In this document: one piece after another, positions 1 to 6,774 of the stretch | Position numbering within the stretch: position 1 is the stretch's first letter | Layout: each line of letters opens with the position of its first letter | NCBI GenBank assembly: GCA_028817685.1 | Contig: JAPPPC010000035.1 | Span: 1-21,458 of the forward strand | Direction: 5' to 3' | DNA length: 21,458 nucleotides | DNA from: Rhodospirillaceae bacterium | GTDB taxonomy: Bacteria > Pseudomonadota > Alphaproteobacteria > UBA8366 > GCA-2717185 | Translations under genes and position numbers: made by a program | The notes under the pieces: model-generated | What the model saw: the letters and a program-made list of their open reading frames with translations, nothing else | The model's database searches: none | Told to the model about the DNA's origin: nothing

Positions 1-273
1 GGTTCGTTCGAGCTGTTCGCGAATGAGGGGCTGGAAGCGCTCGCCGGTCTTCGGCCCGGCTTGGTCTCGGATTTGGAAAAATTGCCGGGCGCGCGCATTC
101 TCGACGGTCAGTTTTCCGCCGTCCAGCAGGCTGTCGGTGTGAACAAGGGCAACGATGCCGCCTACGCGTTCCTCAAGGCGTTCGTCGAAGAGGCTAAGGC
201 ATCCGGATTCGTCGCCGGACTGATCGAGAAACATGGCGTCAAAGGGCGGCTCTCGGTCGCCCCGGCCGCCTAA
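1..273 (+). CDS. ABC transporter substrate-binding protein, family 3, C-terminal part
   Basis: The open frame enters from the left edge and ends at TAA 271-273, leaving about 90 C-terminal residues; the start lies outside the window. The visible part has the typical end of periplasmic family-3 binding proteins: LPGARILDGQF, then QQAVGVNKGND, then an amphipathic helix AAYAFLKAFVEEAKASGF, and a tail GLIEKHGVKG. In this family the segment closes the second lobe of the Venus-flytrap fold that captures polar amino acids or other small polar solutes for an ABC importer. It converges with the minus-strand GMC gene, with 5 bp between the stop codons. The ligand cannot be told from this fragment, and no permease or ATPase partner is in the window on this side. 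The family call is fairly secure. Confidence 0.72.
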   Translation, partial: GSFELFANEGLEALAGLRPGLVSDLEKLPGARILDGQFSAVQQAVGVNKGNDAAYAFLKAFVEEAKASGFVAGLIEKHGVKGRLSVAPAA

Positions 274-278
274 TTCGA

Positions 279-1874
279 TCAGGCCGCGTCTTCCAGCACC
301 ATACGCGCCGCCTTTTCGCCGATCATGATCGACGGCGCGTTGGTGTTGCCGGAGGTCAAGGTCGGCATGATCGAGGCGTCGGCGACGCGCAGCCCTTCCA
401 TGCCATGCACCCGCAACCGTTCGTCGACCACCGCTTGCGGGTCCGATCCCATCTTGCAGGTCCCGATCGGGTGATAGGTCGTTTCACCCGTTTTTATAAC
501 GTAATCCAGCAATTCCTCGTCGGATTGGGCATTCGGGCCGGGAGCGAATTCGTCACCCACGATGTCCTCCAGCGCTGGGGCCGTCATGATCTTGCGGACG
601 ATCCGCATGCCGGCGACGGTGATGTCGCGGTCGATCTCCGCCGATAGGAAGTTAAACCGAATGGAGGGCGGCTGGGTTGGGTCGCTGGATGCCAGATGTA
701 TGCTGCCCGTGCTCTCAGAGCGCAGTGCGTGACCAATCACCGTCATGCCCGGCTTTCTGGCTAGTTTTCGGGTTCCTTCTGCCAGGAAGGGCTGCCAGGA
801 TATACCGAAATCCGGCGAGTCGAGGCCTTCTCGGGTGCGGACATAGGCGCGCACCGGTGAAGCGGGCATGCCAAGTAGACCGTCACGTTTGACCGCGAAG
901 CGCGCGATCTGTCCCAGAAGGCCGAGCCCGCGCGCGGTCTCGTTGTAGGTCAACCCCTCGGCGCGCATATGCCATTTCATGCGCGGTGCGTAGTGATCGC
1001 GCAAATTCTCGCCGACTCCGGGGAGTTCATGGTTTACGTCGATACCGACCTCGCGCAGCCGTTCGGGTTGGCCGATGCCGGAGAGCTCGAGCACTTGCGG
1101 CGAGTTGATCGCGCCGGCGCTGACGATGACCTCTCGATTGGCGCGGGCCTCGCGCTTCTGACCGCCGACCGCATAGCGCACGCCGATGCACTTCTTGCCG
1201 TCGAGCAGCAATGCCTCCGTTAGGGCATTAGCCTGGATTGTGATGTTGTGCCGGTCCTGCGCCGGGTCGAGATAGCAGCGGGCGGTGCTCATGCGGCGGC
1301 CCTTGCTGATCGTCATCTGCGTCATGCCGATGCCGTCCTGGGCGCCGCTGTTGTAATCGGGCGTGCGTTGGATGCCGGCCTGTTCGGCCGCTTCAATGAT
1401 CGCCTCGTAAAGCGGACCGCGTTCCAGCGTGTCGGTGACCTGCAGCGGACCTTCACGGCCGCGCACATCGTCTTCGCCGCCAGCATAGCTCTCCATGCTG
1501 CGGAAGAGAGGCAGTACGTCCTTGAAGCTCCAACCGCGATTGCCGAGCTGCGCCCAGGTGTCGAAATCCTGCGCCTGGCCGCGCACGAAGACCATGCCGT
1601 TGATCGCGCTGGACCCGCCGAGCAGCTTGCCGCGTGGCACTGGGATACGCCGTTGCGAGGTGTTGTCCTCCGGTTCCGACTCGTAGCACCAGTTCGCGGC
1701 CGGCAAATCGATCATGCGGGAGAAACCGATCGGAATCTTGGTCCAGAAGTGATCGGGGCGTCCCGCTTCGAGCAGTAAAACGCGATGCTCGCCGCTGGCG
1801 GTCAGACGGTTGGCAAGAACGGAGCCGGCCGATCCGGCGCCGACGACGATGTAGTCGTAGGTGTCTGTGGTCAT
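279..1874 (-). CDS. GMC family FAD-dependent oxidoreductase (choline dehydrogenase-like)
   Basis: This 531-residue protein has the normal length for bacterial GMC alcohol dehydrogenases. The N-terminal FAD dinucleotide fold is clear: YIVVGAGSAG at about 8-17, with ERR-type glycine spacing, then LLLEAG ending the second strand. GGSSAINGMVFVRG follows as the GMC signature. The C-terminal active-site pair is present: His468 in YHPIGTCKMG and Asn512 in NTNAPSIMIGEKA, spaced as in choline oxidase and dehydrogenase. There is no signal peptide, so it is likely cytoplasmic or peripheral. It is the last gene of a five-gene minus-strand run, starting 10 bp after the asparaginase-family stop. Substrate specificity in GMC proteins cannot be read from sequence; choline itself is not implied, because no BetB or BetI lies nearby. 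It probably oxidises an alcohol linked to the operon's substrate (inference). Confidence 0.9.
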   Translation of the reverse strand: MTTDTYDYIVVGAGSAGSVLANRLTASGEHRVLLLEAGRPDHFWTKIPIGFSRMIDLPAANWCYESEPEDNTSQRRIPVPRGKLLGGSSAINGMVFVRGQAQDFDTWAQLGNRGWSFKDVLPLFRSMESYAGGEDDVRGREGPLQVTDTLERGPLYEAIIEAAEQAGIQRTPDYNSGAQDGIGMTQMTISKGRRMSTARCYLDPAQDRHNITIQANALTEALLLDGKKCIGVRYAVGGQKREARANREVIVSAGAINSPQVLELSGIGQPERLREVGIDVNHELPGVGENLRDHYAPRMKWHMRAEGLTYNETARGLGLLGQIARFAVKRDGLLGMPASPVRAYVRTREGLDSPDFGISWQPFLAEGTRKLARKPGMTVIGHALRSESTGSIHLASSDPTQPPSIRFNFLSAEIDRDITVAGMRIVRKIMTAPALEDIVGDEFAPGPNAQSDEELLDYVIKTGETTYHPIGTCKMGSDPQAVVDERLRVHGMEGLRVADASIMPTLTSGNTNAPSIMIGEKAARMVLEDAA

Positions 1875-1884
1875 GTTCGATCGC

Positions 1885-2895
1885 TCAATAGCTCGTGAAA
1901 ATCCGGTGCAACTCTTCTAAATCGGTGGTCTTGGTCAGCGCGATCATCAGCAGGATGCGCGCTTTCTGCGGGTTGAGATTGTCGGCGGAAACGGCGACTT
2001 TCAGCCGCATGGTTTCGCCCGGCATCACCCGGCCGCTGCCGGCGCGCGAACCCTGTGCGACGACGATGCCGGCTGCCTGTGCCTTCTCCAGCGCCGCGCA
2101 TTCGTTCACCGTGCAGAATCCGGGCGCCATGCCCGCGGCGACGATGCCCTTGGCACCCGCCTTCACGAAGGCGTTGACGGCGGCGCCGTCCGAACCGGCA
2201 TAGGAATACAGGATGTCGACCCGGGGTAAATCGTCGAGGCCCGTGACATCGAATTCGGTGTCCGGCGCATGGCGTCGGACCGGCTTGCGGTAGATCGCCA
2301 CGGTACCATCGCCATCCGCGTGTCCCAGGACGCCGAAATCGGGCGAGCGGAAGGTCTGCAAACGGTAGGTCGATGTCTTGGTAACCTCGCGTGCGGCCTG
2401 GATCTCGTCATTCAGCAGCGCCAGCACGCCAAGGCCGCGCGCCTGTTCGGACCCGGCGACACGGATCGCATTCAGCAGGTTCATCCCCGCATCCGTGCTG
2501 AAGGCGCTGGCCGGTCGCTGCGAGCCGACCACGACGACCGGAATGTCGGTCTTCAAGGTCAGGTTCAGGAAGTACGCGGTCTCCTCCAGCGTCGCCGTGC
2601 CGTGCGTGACGACGATGCCGTCCGGCGGGTCGGCGCGGCCGGCGATATCGTGGATCGCGTGGACCAGTTCGAGCCATTCCGCCACGCCCATCGCGGTGCT
2701 CGACAGGGCGCGGAACAAGACCGGTTCGACCTCGGCGACCTCGCGCACCTCAGGGAAGGCGTCGACCTGCTCGACCGCATCGTATTTGGTGTTGTTGTTG
2801 CCGTAATTGACCAGGTCCAGGCTGTGCTTGCCGACCGACGAGATCGTCCCACCGGTGCCGATTACCGCGACGCGCGGCTTCCCTCCGTTGCCCAT
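1885..2895 (-). CDS. Asparaginase-family amidase with altered substrate pocket
   Basis: This is a 336-residue type I/II asparaginase-family protein. The start chosen is the ATG at 2895, just ahead of KPRVAVIGTGGTISS; a longer in-frame extension overlaps the upstream gene and looks non-coding. Catalytic elements are visible: nucleophile Thr17 in TGGTIS, Thr100 in THGTATLEETA, and Lys173 in REVTKTST. Ser66, the likely alpha-carboxylate ligand, is also kept. Against E. coli AnsB (numbering from memory), Gln59 is Thr67 and Asp90 is Ala101. Both normally bind the alpha-ammonium of asparagine. The conserved SQRPASAFSTDAGMNL and NLNPQKARILL segments support a complete fold. It starts 14 bp after the amidohydrolase stop. 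It is therefore probably an amidase for an amide lacking an alpha-amino group rather than a true asparaginase (inference). No signal peptide is seen, so it is cytoplasmic. Confidence 0.88.
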   Translation of the reverse strand: MGNGGKPRVAVIGTGGTISSVGKHSLDLVNYGNNNTKYDAVEQVDAFPEVREVAEVEPVLFRALSSTAMGVAEWLELVHAIHDIAGRADPPDGIVVTHGTATLEETAYFLNLTLKTDIPVVVVGSQRPASAFSTDAGMNLLNAIRVAGSEQARGLGVLALLNDEIQAAREVTKTSTYRLQTFRSPDFGVLGHADGDGTVAIYRKPVRRHAPDTEFDVTGLDDLPRVDILYSYAGSDGAAVNAFVKAGAKGIVAAGMAPGFCTVNECAALEKAQAAGIVVAQGSRAGSGRVMPGETMRLKVAVSADNLNPQKARILLMIALTKTTDLEELHRIFTSY

Positions 2896-2909
2896 GTCGA
2901 ACCCGCCGC

Positions 2910-4343
2910 CTACAGCAAGGGGCCGCTGCGAATTTCGTCGGGGACGTACCGCTTGAGATATTGGCCGTCTTTCTCGTCCCCGAAGAATTCGCCGTTTTCG
3001 ACCATGATCTTGCCGCGCAGGATCGTGACGGTCGGCCAAACGGCGACCTCGCGCCCTTCCCAGGGCGTGTAGTCGGTGGAGTGCAAATCCTCCTTGCGGA
3101 CCGTGCGCTTTTCGTCCGGGTCGAGGATCGTGATATCGGCGTCGCTACCGGCCGCAAGTGCGCCCTTGCGCGGATACATGCCCATGATGCGGGCGGCATT
3201 GGAGGAGGTGAGGTCGACGAACCTCTCGACCGAGTAGCCGCGGTTCTCGACCATCTCCGTATACATCACGGCCACGCGCGGCTCGACGCCGGAATTGCCG
3301 CCCGTCGTGTCATCGATCTTGTCGCCCTGCACCTTGGTGGAGAGCGAACAGCAGATCTCGTCGGTGGCGACCGTATTGATCGCGCCGTTCAGGGTGCCTT
3401 CCCACAAACCGTCCTGGTCGGCTTGCGACTTCAGCGAGGGGTAGGTGTGATAGATCTGGCCGTTCGGCCGTTTGTAGTCCTCGCTGGTGTACAGCATGTA
3501 TTGATGCAAGGTCTCCCCATACATCGGGAAGCCGTTGGCGCGGGATTGCTCGATGGCCGAGACACCCGATGCGGCACTCACATGCATCATGTAAAGCGCC
3601 GCGCCCTCGATATTCTCCGCCAGCCGGATGATGCGGCGGAACGAAATATCTTCCGACAAGGCGTTATGAACCTCGGCCAGATTATGGAAGCTGGTCCGGC
3701 CCTCCCTGAACAGCTTTTCATACATGTGCATGACGATATCGTTGTCCTCGGAGTGGATGACGCCGAGGCCGCCTTCGCGTGCCAACACCTTCAGGATTTC
3801 CCAGATGTCACCGAAATGCACCATGCGGCCCTTGCGGCTCGGCGTGATGTCCGTGGTGAAGACCTTGACCGTCGCGTAGCCGTCCTGAACGGCTTCGCCG
3901 ATCTCCTCGATGATGGCGGGCGGAACCGCGCCGCGCAGCATGATGTGATAGGCGAAGTCGCAATAGCATTTGTCGACCCACTCTTTGTCGCGGTTCTCGA
4001 TCATCTGCTGGATCGTGTCGCCGGCCTCGCCCGAGGCGAAATCGATCATCGTGGTCGTGCCGCCGTAAAGCGCTGCGCGGCTGACCACGGATGGCGGTGC
4101 GGTATAGGTCGGCTCTTCGCCTTCCTCCAGGGCCGGGATATGCCAGGCGCAATGGACGTGCGGGTCGATGCCGCCGGGCATGACGATCTTGCCCGTCGCG
4201 TCGATCACGCGGCCCGCGGCGGCGTCATCCAACGTGCCCGGTGCCGCGATGGCGGCGATCTGGGCGCCCTTCACAGCGACATCCCATGCGCCCATCCCTT
4301 GTGGTGTGACGACCCTGTCGCCGCGGATGATCAGATCGAACAT
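2910..4343 (-). CDS. Dihydropyrimidinase/hydantoinase-family amidohydrolase
   Basis: This 477-residue protein starts at ATG 4343, which has an AGGGAGGGAAC Shine-Dalgarno; the open frame extends further upstream only into the CobW gene. It is a TIM-barrel metal-dependent amidohydrolase with a composite N-terminal beta domain (FDLIIRGDRVV). The full binuclear metal site is present with family spacing: His62 and His64 (GIDPHVH), Lys160 as the carboxylated bridge (ATVKVF), His197 (VIHSED), His254 (MMHVSA) and Asp328 (VATDE). The Tyr that follows the bridging Lys by five residues in hydantoinases (KVFMAY) is Asp165 here. The NGxxG-type Asn is replaced in GGNSGVEPR. The chemistry is thus conserved: hydrolysis of a cyclic amide, imide or ureide C-N bond. 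Ring recognition is likely different. It lies between a COG0523 GTPase and an asparaginase-family amidase. Confidence 0.88.
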   Translation of the reverse strand: MFDLIIRGDRVVTPQGMGAWDVAVKGAQIAAIAAPGTLDDAAAGRVIDATGKIVMPGGIDPHVHCAWHIPALEEGEEPTYTAPPSVVSRAALYGGTTTMIDFASGEAGDTIQQMIENRDKEWVDKCYCDFAYHIMLRGAVPPAIIEEIGEAVQDGYATVKVFTTDITPSRKGRMVHFGDIWEILKVLAREGGLGVIHSEDNDIVMHMYEKLFREGRTSFHNLAEVHNALSEDISFRRIIRLAENIEGAALYMMHVSAASGVSAIEQSRANGFPMYGETLHQYMLYTSEDYKRPNGQIYHTYPSLKSQADQDGLWEGTLNGAINTVATDEICCSLSTKVQGDKIDDTTGGNSGVEPRVAVMYTEMVENRGYSVERFVDLTSSNAARIMGMYPRKGALAAGSDADITILDPDEKRTVRKEDLHSTDYTPWEGREVAVWPTVTILRGKIMVENGEFFGDEKDGQYLKRYVPDEIRSGPLL

Positions 4344-4357
4344 TGTTCCCTCCCTGT

Positions 4358-5374
4358 CTAGCGCTGCCGTTCGTGTGCTTCCGCTACCTCGGCGTCGAGC
4401 GCCTGGAGCAGATCCTCGAACCATTGTCCCGGCAGATCCTTCGTGATGAACACCAGTTTGCTGCTGCGGTCTTCTGCTGGCCAGCGATCGAGCCAGACCG
4501 GCGGATGAAACACGTTTTGAACGCCATGCACGACCGCCGGCCGGTCGGCGCTTTCCACAAGCTTGACCAATCCCTTCATTCGGAGCAAGTCGGGCCCGCA
4601 ATGTTCCGCCAATATCTCCAGAAACAGGGTGAGTGCGACCGCATGGATGGGCTCCTCGCGAACCATGGCGTGGGCGGTGATGCCGTCGCCATGCCGGTTC
4701 ACGTCATGCGCATGGTCGTGGGCATGCTCTTCCGCAGCAAGCCAGGCTTGCACGTCGGCCGGTTTCGCCGATGGGTCGAACACACCGCTGTCGAACAAGA
4801 GGCCCGGCGCGATATCGCCTTTGATCGCCGTGAACAGAGAGGCCGTCGGATTGACGGTAGTCAACCGGTCCTGCAAATCCGCCGCTTCAGGGAGGTCGGT
4901 TTTTGTCAGGACGATCCTGTCGGCGACGGCGGCCTGCTTTACGGACTCCGGATGCCGGTCGAGAGTCGCCGCACCGGTGACTGCGTCCACGGTGGTCACC
5001 ACACCATCGACCTGGATGTCGCCGGCCAGCGCTGTGTCCGTCATCAGCGCCTGCAGGATCGGCGCCGGGTCGGCCAGACCGGTCGTCTCGATCACGATCC
5101 GCTCGAACGCCATCACTTCGCCGCGGTCGCGCCGGCCGAGCAGGTCGAGCAGCGTGAAGACGAGGTCGCCGCGAATCGTGCAGCACAGGCACCCGCTGTT
5201 GAGTTGGACGATGTTCTCGTCACTGGCTTCGACCAGCATGTGGTCGAGCCCCACCGCCCCGAACTCGTTGATGATAACGGCGGTCTTCGCCATATCCTCG
5301 TGTCGCAGCAGGCGGGACAGCAAGGTTGTCTTGCCGGAACCGAGAAAACCGGTGAGGACGGAGACGGGCAGCAT
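4358..5374 (-). CDS. CobW/COG0523 family GTPase, putative metallochaperone
   Basis: This 338-residue protein belongs to the CobW/YjiA/ZNG1 family of G3E GTPases. Walker A is GFLGSGKTT (9-17). The metal-binding CXCC motif is GCLCCTIR (61-68). ETTGLADP (96-103) is the Walker B/switch region and TKTD (157-160) the base-recognition motif. A histidine-rich linker (AEEHAHDHAHDVNRHGD, about 214-230) precedes the CobW C-terminal domain (MKGLVKLVE..VVHGVQNVFHPP). Such proteins deliver Zn, Co or Fe to client metalloenzymes using GTP. No cobalamin genes are near. The next gene, 14 bp downstream, encodes a binuclear-metal amidohydrolase, which is the obvious client (inference). The start is 3 bp after the stop of the upstream small gene, so the two are probably coupled. 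No Zur box was recognised upstream. Confidence 0.9.
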   Translation of the reverse strand: MLPVSVLTGFLGSGKTTLLSRLLRHEDMAKTAVIINEFGAVGLDHMLVEASDENIVQLNSGCLCCTIRGDLVFTLLDLLGRRDRGEVMAFERIVIETTGLADPAPILQALMTDTALAGDIQVDGVVTTVDAVTGAATLDRHPESVKQAAVADRIVLTKTDLPEAADLQDRLTTVNPTASLFTAIKGDIAPGLLFDSGVFDPSAKPADVQAWLAAEEHAHDHAHDVNRHGDGITAHAMVREEPIHAVALTLFLEILAEHCGPDLLRMKGLVKLVESADRPAVVHGVQNVFHPPVWLDRWPAEDRSSKLVFITKDLPGQWFEDLLQALDAEVAEAHERQR

Positions 5375-5377
5375 CGC

Positions 5378-5689
5378 TCAGCGATCGTCCTGCGGGCCGA
5401 TGACCAATCGAGTCCCCGTTTCGTCGGCGCCAACCGCTTCCTTGACGGCCCGCAACATGCCCTGGATGCCGCCGAAAGGGAGGGGCGGTAAATCACCATT
5501 GGGACTGGCGACCTCCCAATAAGGGTCGCCATCCTCGGTGACACGCGCGATTGTAACCGTCGCTTGTTCGGTTTCGAGGATGCAGATGCCGTTGGCGTCG
5601 CGCTCGACCTGGCCGTCGATCCGCCAAATCGCCAGCGCGCCCGTCAATAAGGCTTCCAGCCGCTGTCCCCAGTCCAAGCTCTCGGACAT
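5378..5689 (-). CDS. Small protein of unknown function, first gene of the amidohydrolase operon
   Basis: This 103-residue protein was not recognised. The ATG at 5689 is preferred because GGAG lies about 8 nt upstream and the sequence becomes protein-like there (MSESLDWGQRLEALLTG); the frame stays open to 5779, but that extension lacks character. The protein is acidic and soluble, with no signal peptide or TM segment. An N-terminal amphipathic helix (about 5-20) is followed by short beta-like stretches (AIWRIDGQVERD, ICILETEQATVTIARV, YWEVAS). Then comes a GIQGMLRAVKEAVG helix and a final TRLVIGPQDD strand. Its 3-bp spacing to the CobW-type GTPase suggests a shared job, for instance a client-binding or regulatory partner (inference). 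It has no cysteine cluster or His run, so it is not an evident metal-binding protein. Codon use looks like that of its neighbours. Confidence 0.72.
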   Translation of the reverse strand: MSESLDWGQRLEALLTGALAIWRIDGQVERDANGICILETEQATVTIARVTEDGDPYWEVASPNGDLPPLPFGGIQGMLRAVKEAVGADETGTRLVIGPQDDR

Positions 5690-5838
5690 GTCCGCTCCGT
5701 TCGTCGGGAAAACTGTAGCGGCTAACGTGGTTCCGGTTAAGGGCGCCCGGGTAATTGTTTTCCGGCAGTCTGGCGGCATAACATGGCCCTAATTCCGAAA
5801 CGATAACTCGAACACCACGGCACAGGGAGGAAAGTCAC
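5690..5838. promoter_or_regulatory. Divergent intergenic region, amidohydrolase operon / dienelactone hydrolase
   Basis: These 149 bp separate the two divergent start codons and must hold both promoters. Only the Shine-Dalgarno sequences are clear: GGGAGG for the plus gene and GGAG for the minus gene. No near-consensus -35/-10 pair or long operator palindrome was found by eye. Confidence 0.45.
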
Positions 5839-6555
5839 ATGGCAGGCAGTTGTGAATGGGTCGAATTGAGTGACGGCACGCGAGCCTATTACGGGCGCCC
5901 GGCGGGCGACGGGCCGCATCCGGCCGTTCTGATCTATATCGAGGCCTTCGGCGTCAACAGTCACTTCGAAAATCTGACGCAGCGTTTCGCCGACGCCGGC
6001 TTCGCGGCGATTACGCCGGATATCTATGACAGCAAGATTTACGAGTACACCGATTTGGACGGCGCGATCGGCCATCTGAAGGCGATGGACGACGATAAGG
6101 TGATGGCACAGTCCGCGGCGGCGCTCGACTTCATGGAGGCACGCAGCGAGGTGAAAAGCGGCGCCAACTGCGTGACCGGATTTTGCATGGGCGGCCGTTA
6201 CACCTTCCTCGCCAACGCGGCCCTGGCCGGGCGCATCAAGGCGGCGGCGAGCTTTTATGGCGGCGGCATCGGGCCGGTCGAGGATTTCGCGGGCCGGAAG
6301 ATCCTGCTCGACCGCTGCGGCGAAATGCAGGCGCCGATTCAGCTTTGGTATGGCAGCGAAGACCAGTCGATCCCGGCCGAAGAGCATGGCCGCATCGCCG
6401 AGGCGATGACGGCCGCGCATAAGCGGTACACGATGAATGTCTTCCCCGGCGTCGGGCACGGCTATTTCTGCGAGGAGCGGGAAAGCTACGACGAGGCGGC
6501 GACTCAGGAATCCTGGGACGCGATGCTGGCTCTATTCCGGACTTGCACCGCCTGA
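5839..6555 (+). CDS. Dienelactone hydrolase family protein
   Basis: This 238-residue protein has the standard length for the dienelactone hydrolase branch of alpha/beta hydrolases. The start has a strong GGGAGG at 5825-5830, 8 nt upstream. The Cys-Asp-His triad is visible: Cys116 in the nucleophile elbow GFCMGG, Asp175 in YGSEDQSIP, and His207 in FPGVGHGYFCEER. Glu35 (YIEAFGVN) matches the residue that in classical enzymes holds the cysteine in check. Family members open enol-lactones in the chlorocatechol and related aromatic pathways, but many have unknown substrates. No ring-cleavage dioxygenase or maleylacetate reductase is present here, so the physiological lactone or ester is open. It is divergent from the amidohydrolase operon across 149 bp and is followed by a strong hairpin terminator, so it is probably monocistronic. 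Confidence 0.9.
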   Translation: MAGSCEWVELSDGTRAYYGRPAGDGPHPAVLIYIEAFGVNSHFENLTQRFADAGFAAITPDIYDSKIYEYTDLDGAIGHLKAMDDDKVMAQSAAALDFMEARSEVKSGANCVTGFCMGGRYTFLANAALAGRIKAAASFYGGGIGPVEDFAGRKILLDRCGEMQAPIQLWYGSEDQSIPAEEHGRIAEAMTAAHKRYTMNVFPGVGHGYFCEERESYDEAATQESWDAMLALFRTCTA

Positions 6556-6574
6556 CCGGACCACAGTTCTAGCG

Positions 6575-6611
6575 GACGGCCACATCGATCACGGTGTGGC
6601 CGTCTTGGTTT
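6575..6611 (+). terminator. Intrinsic terminator after dienelactone hydrolase gene
   Basis: A perfect 10-bp inverted repeat is formed by GACGGCCACA (6575-6584) and TGTGGCCGTC (6595-6604). The stem can extend by one T-G and one C-G pair, leaving a 6-nt loop. It is followed at once by TTGGTTT, a short imperfect T tract. It begins 20 bp after the plus-strand stop codon. Confidence 0.65.
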
Positions 6612-6774
6612 GCGCGCGCAGCCGGTATCGAATCATCCGTAAAAAATGCCGCGAAAGCAGCTCGGGTTCGTCCAAATAGGAACCGAATTTCCGTAGATTC
6701 ACAGTGCCGTCGCCAGCACGCTTGTGCCCGGCAGAGGCGGTGAGTACGTTCCGGCGACATTGCGGGCGAGGGGC

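Noticed and set aside
279..1874. Calling the GMC protein choline dehydrogenase BetA
   Set aside because: The general GMC motifs fit, but no betaine genes are near and the context points to another substrate, so no symbol was given.
2961..4361. Long plus-strand open frame (466 codons) opposite the amidohydrolase gene
   Set aside because: It is an antisense shadow caused by high GC. The minus strand carries complete family motifs, and the plus translation is Arg/Asp/Val-rich with no motif or ribosome site.
4344..4601. 86-residue N-terminal extension of the amidohydrolase
   Set aside because: It overlaps the CobW-type coding region, is Arg/Gly-rich, and the ATG at 4343 has a good ribosome site at the conserved N-terminus.
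4343..5491. Plus-strand open frame opposite the CobW-type gene
   Set aside because: Antisense shadow. The CobW motifs on the minus strand are complete and the plus product resembles nothing.
5737..6459. Minus-strand 240-codon frame over the dienelactone hydrolase gene
   Set aside because: The plus gene has the catalytic triad and a strong Shine-Dalgarno; the minus product is a shadow.
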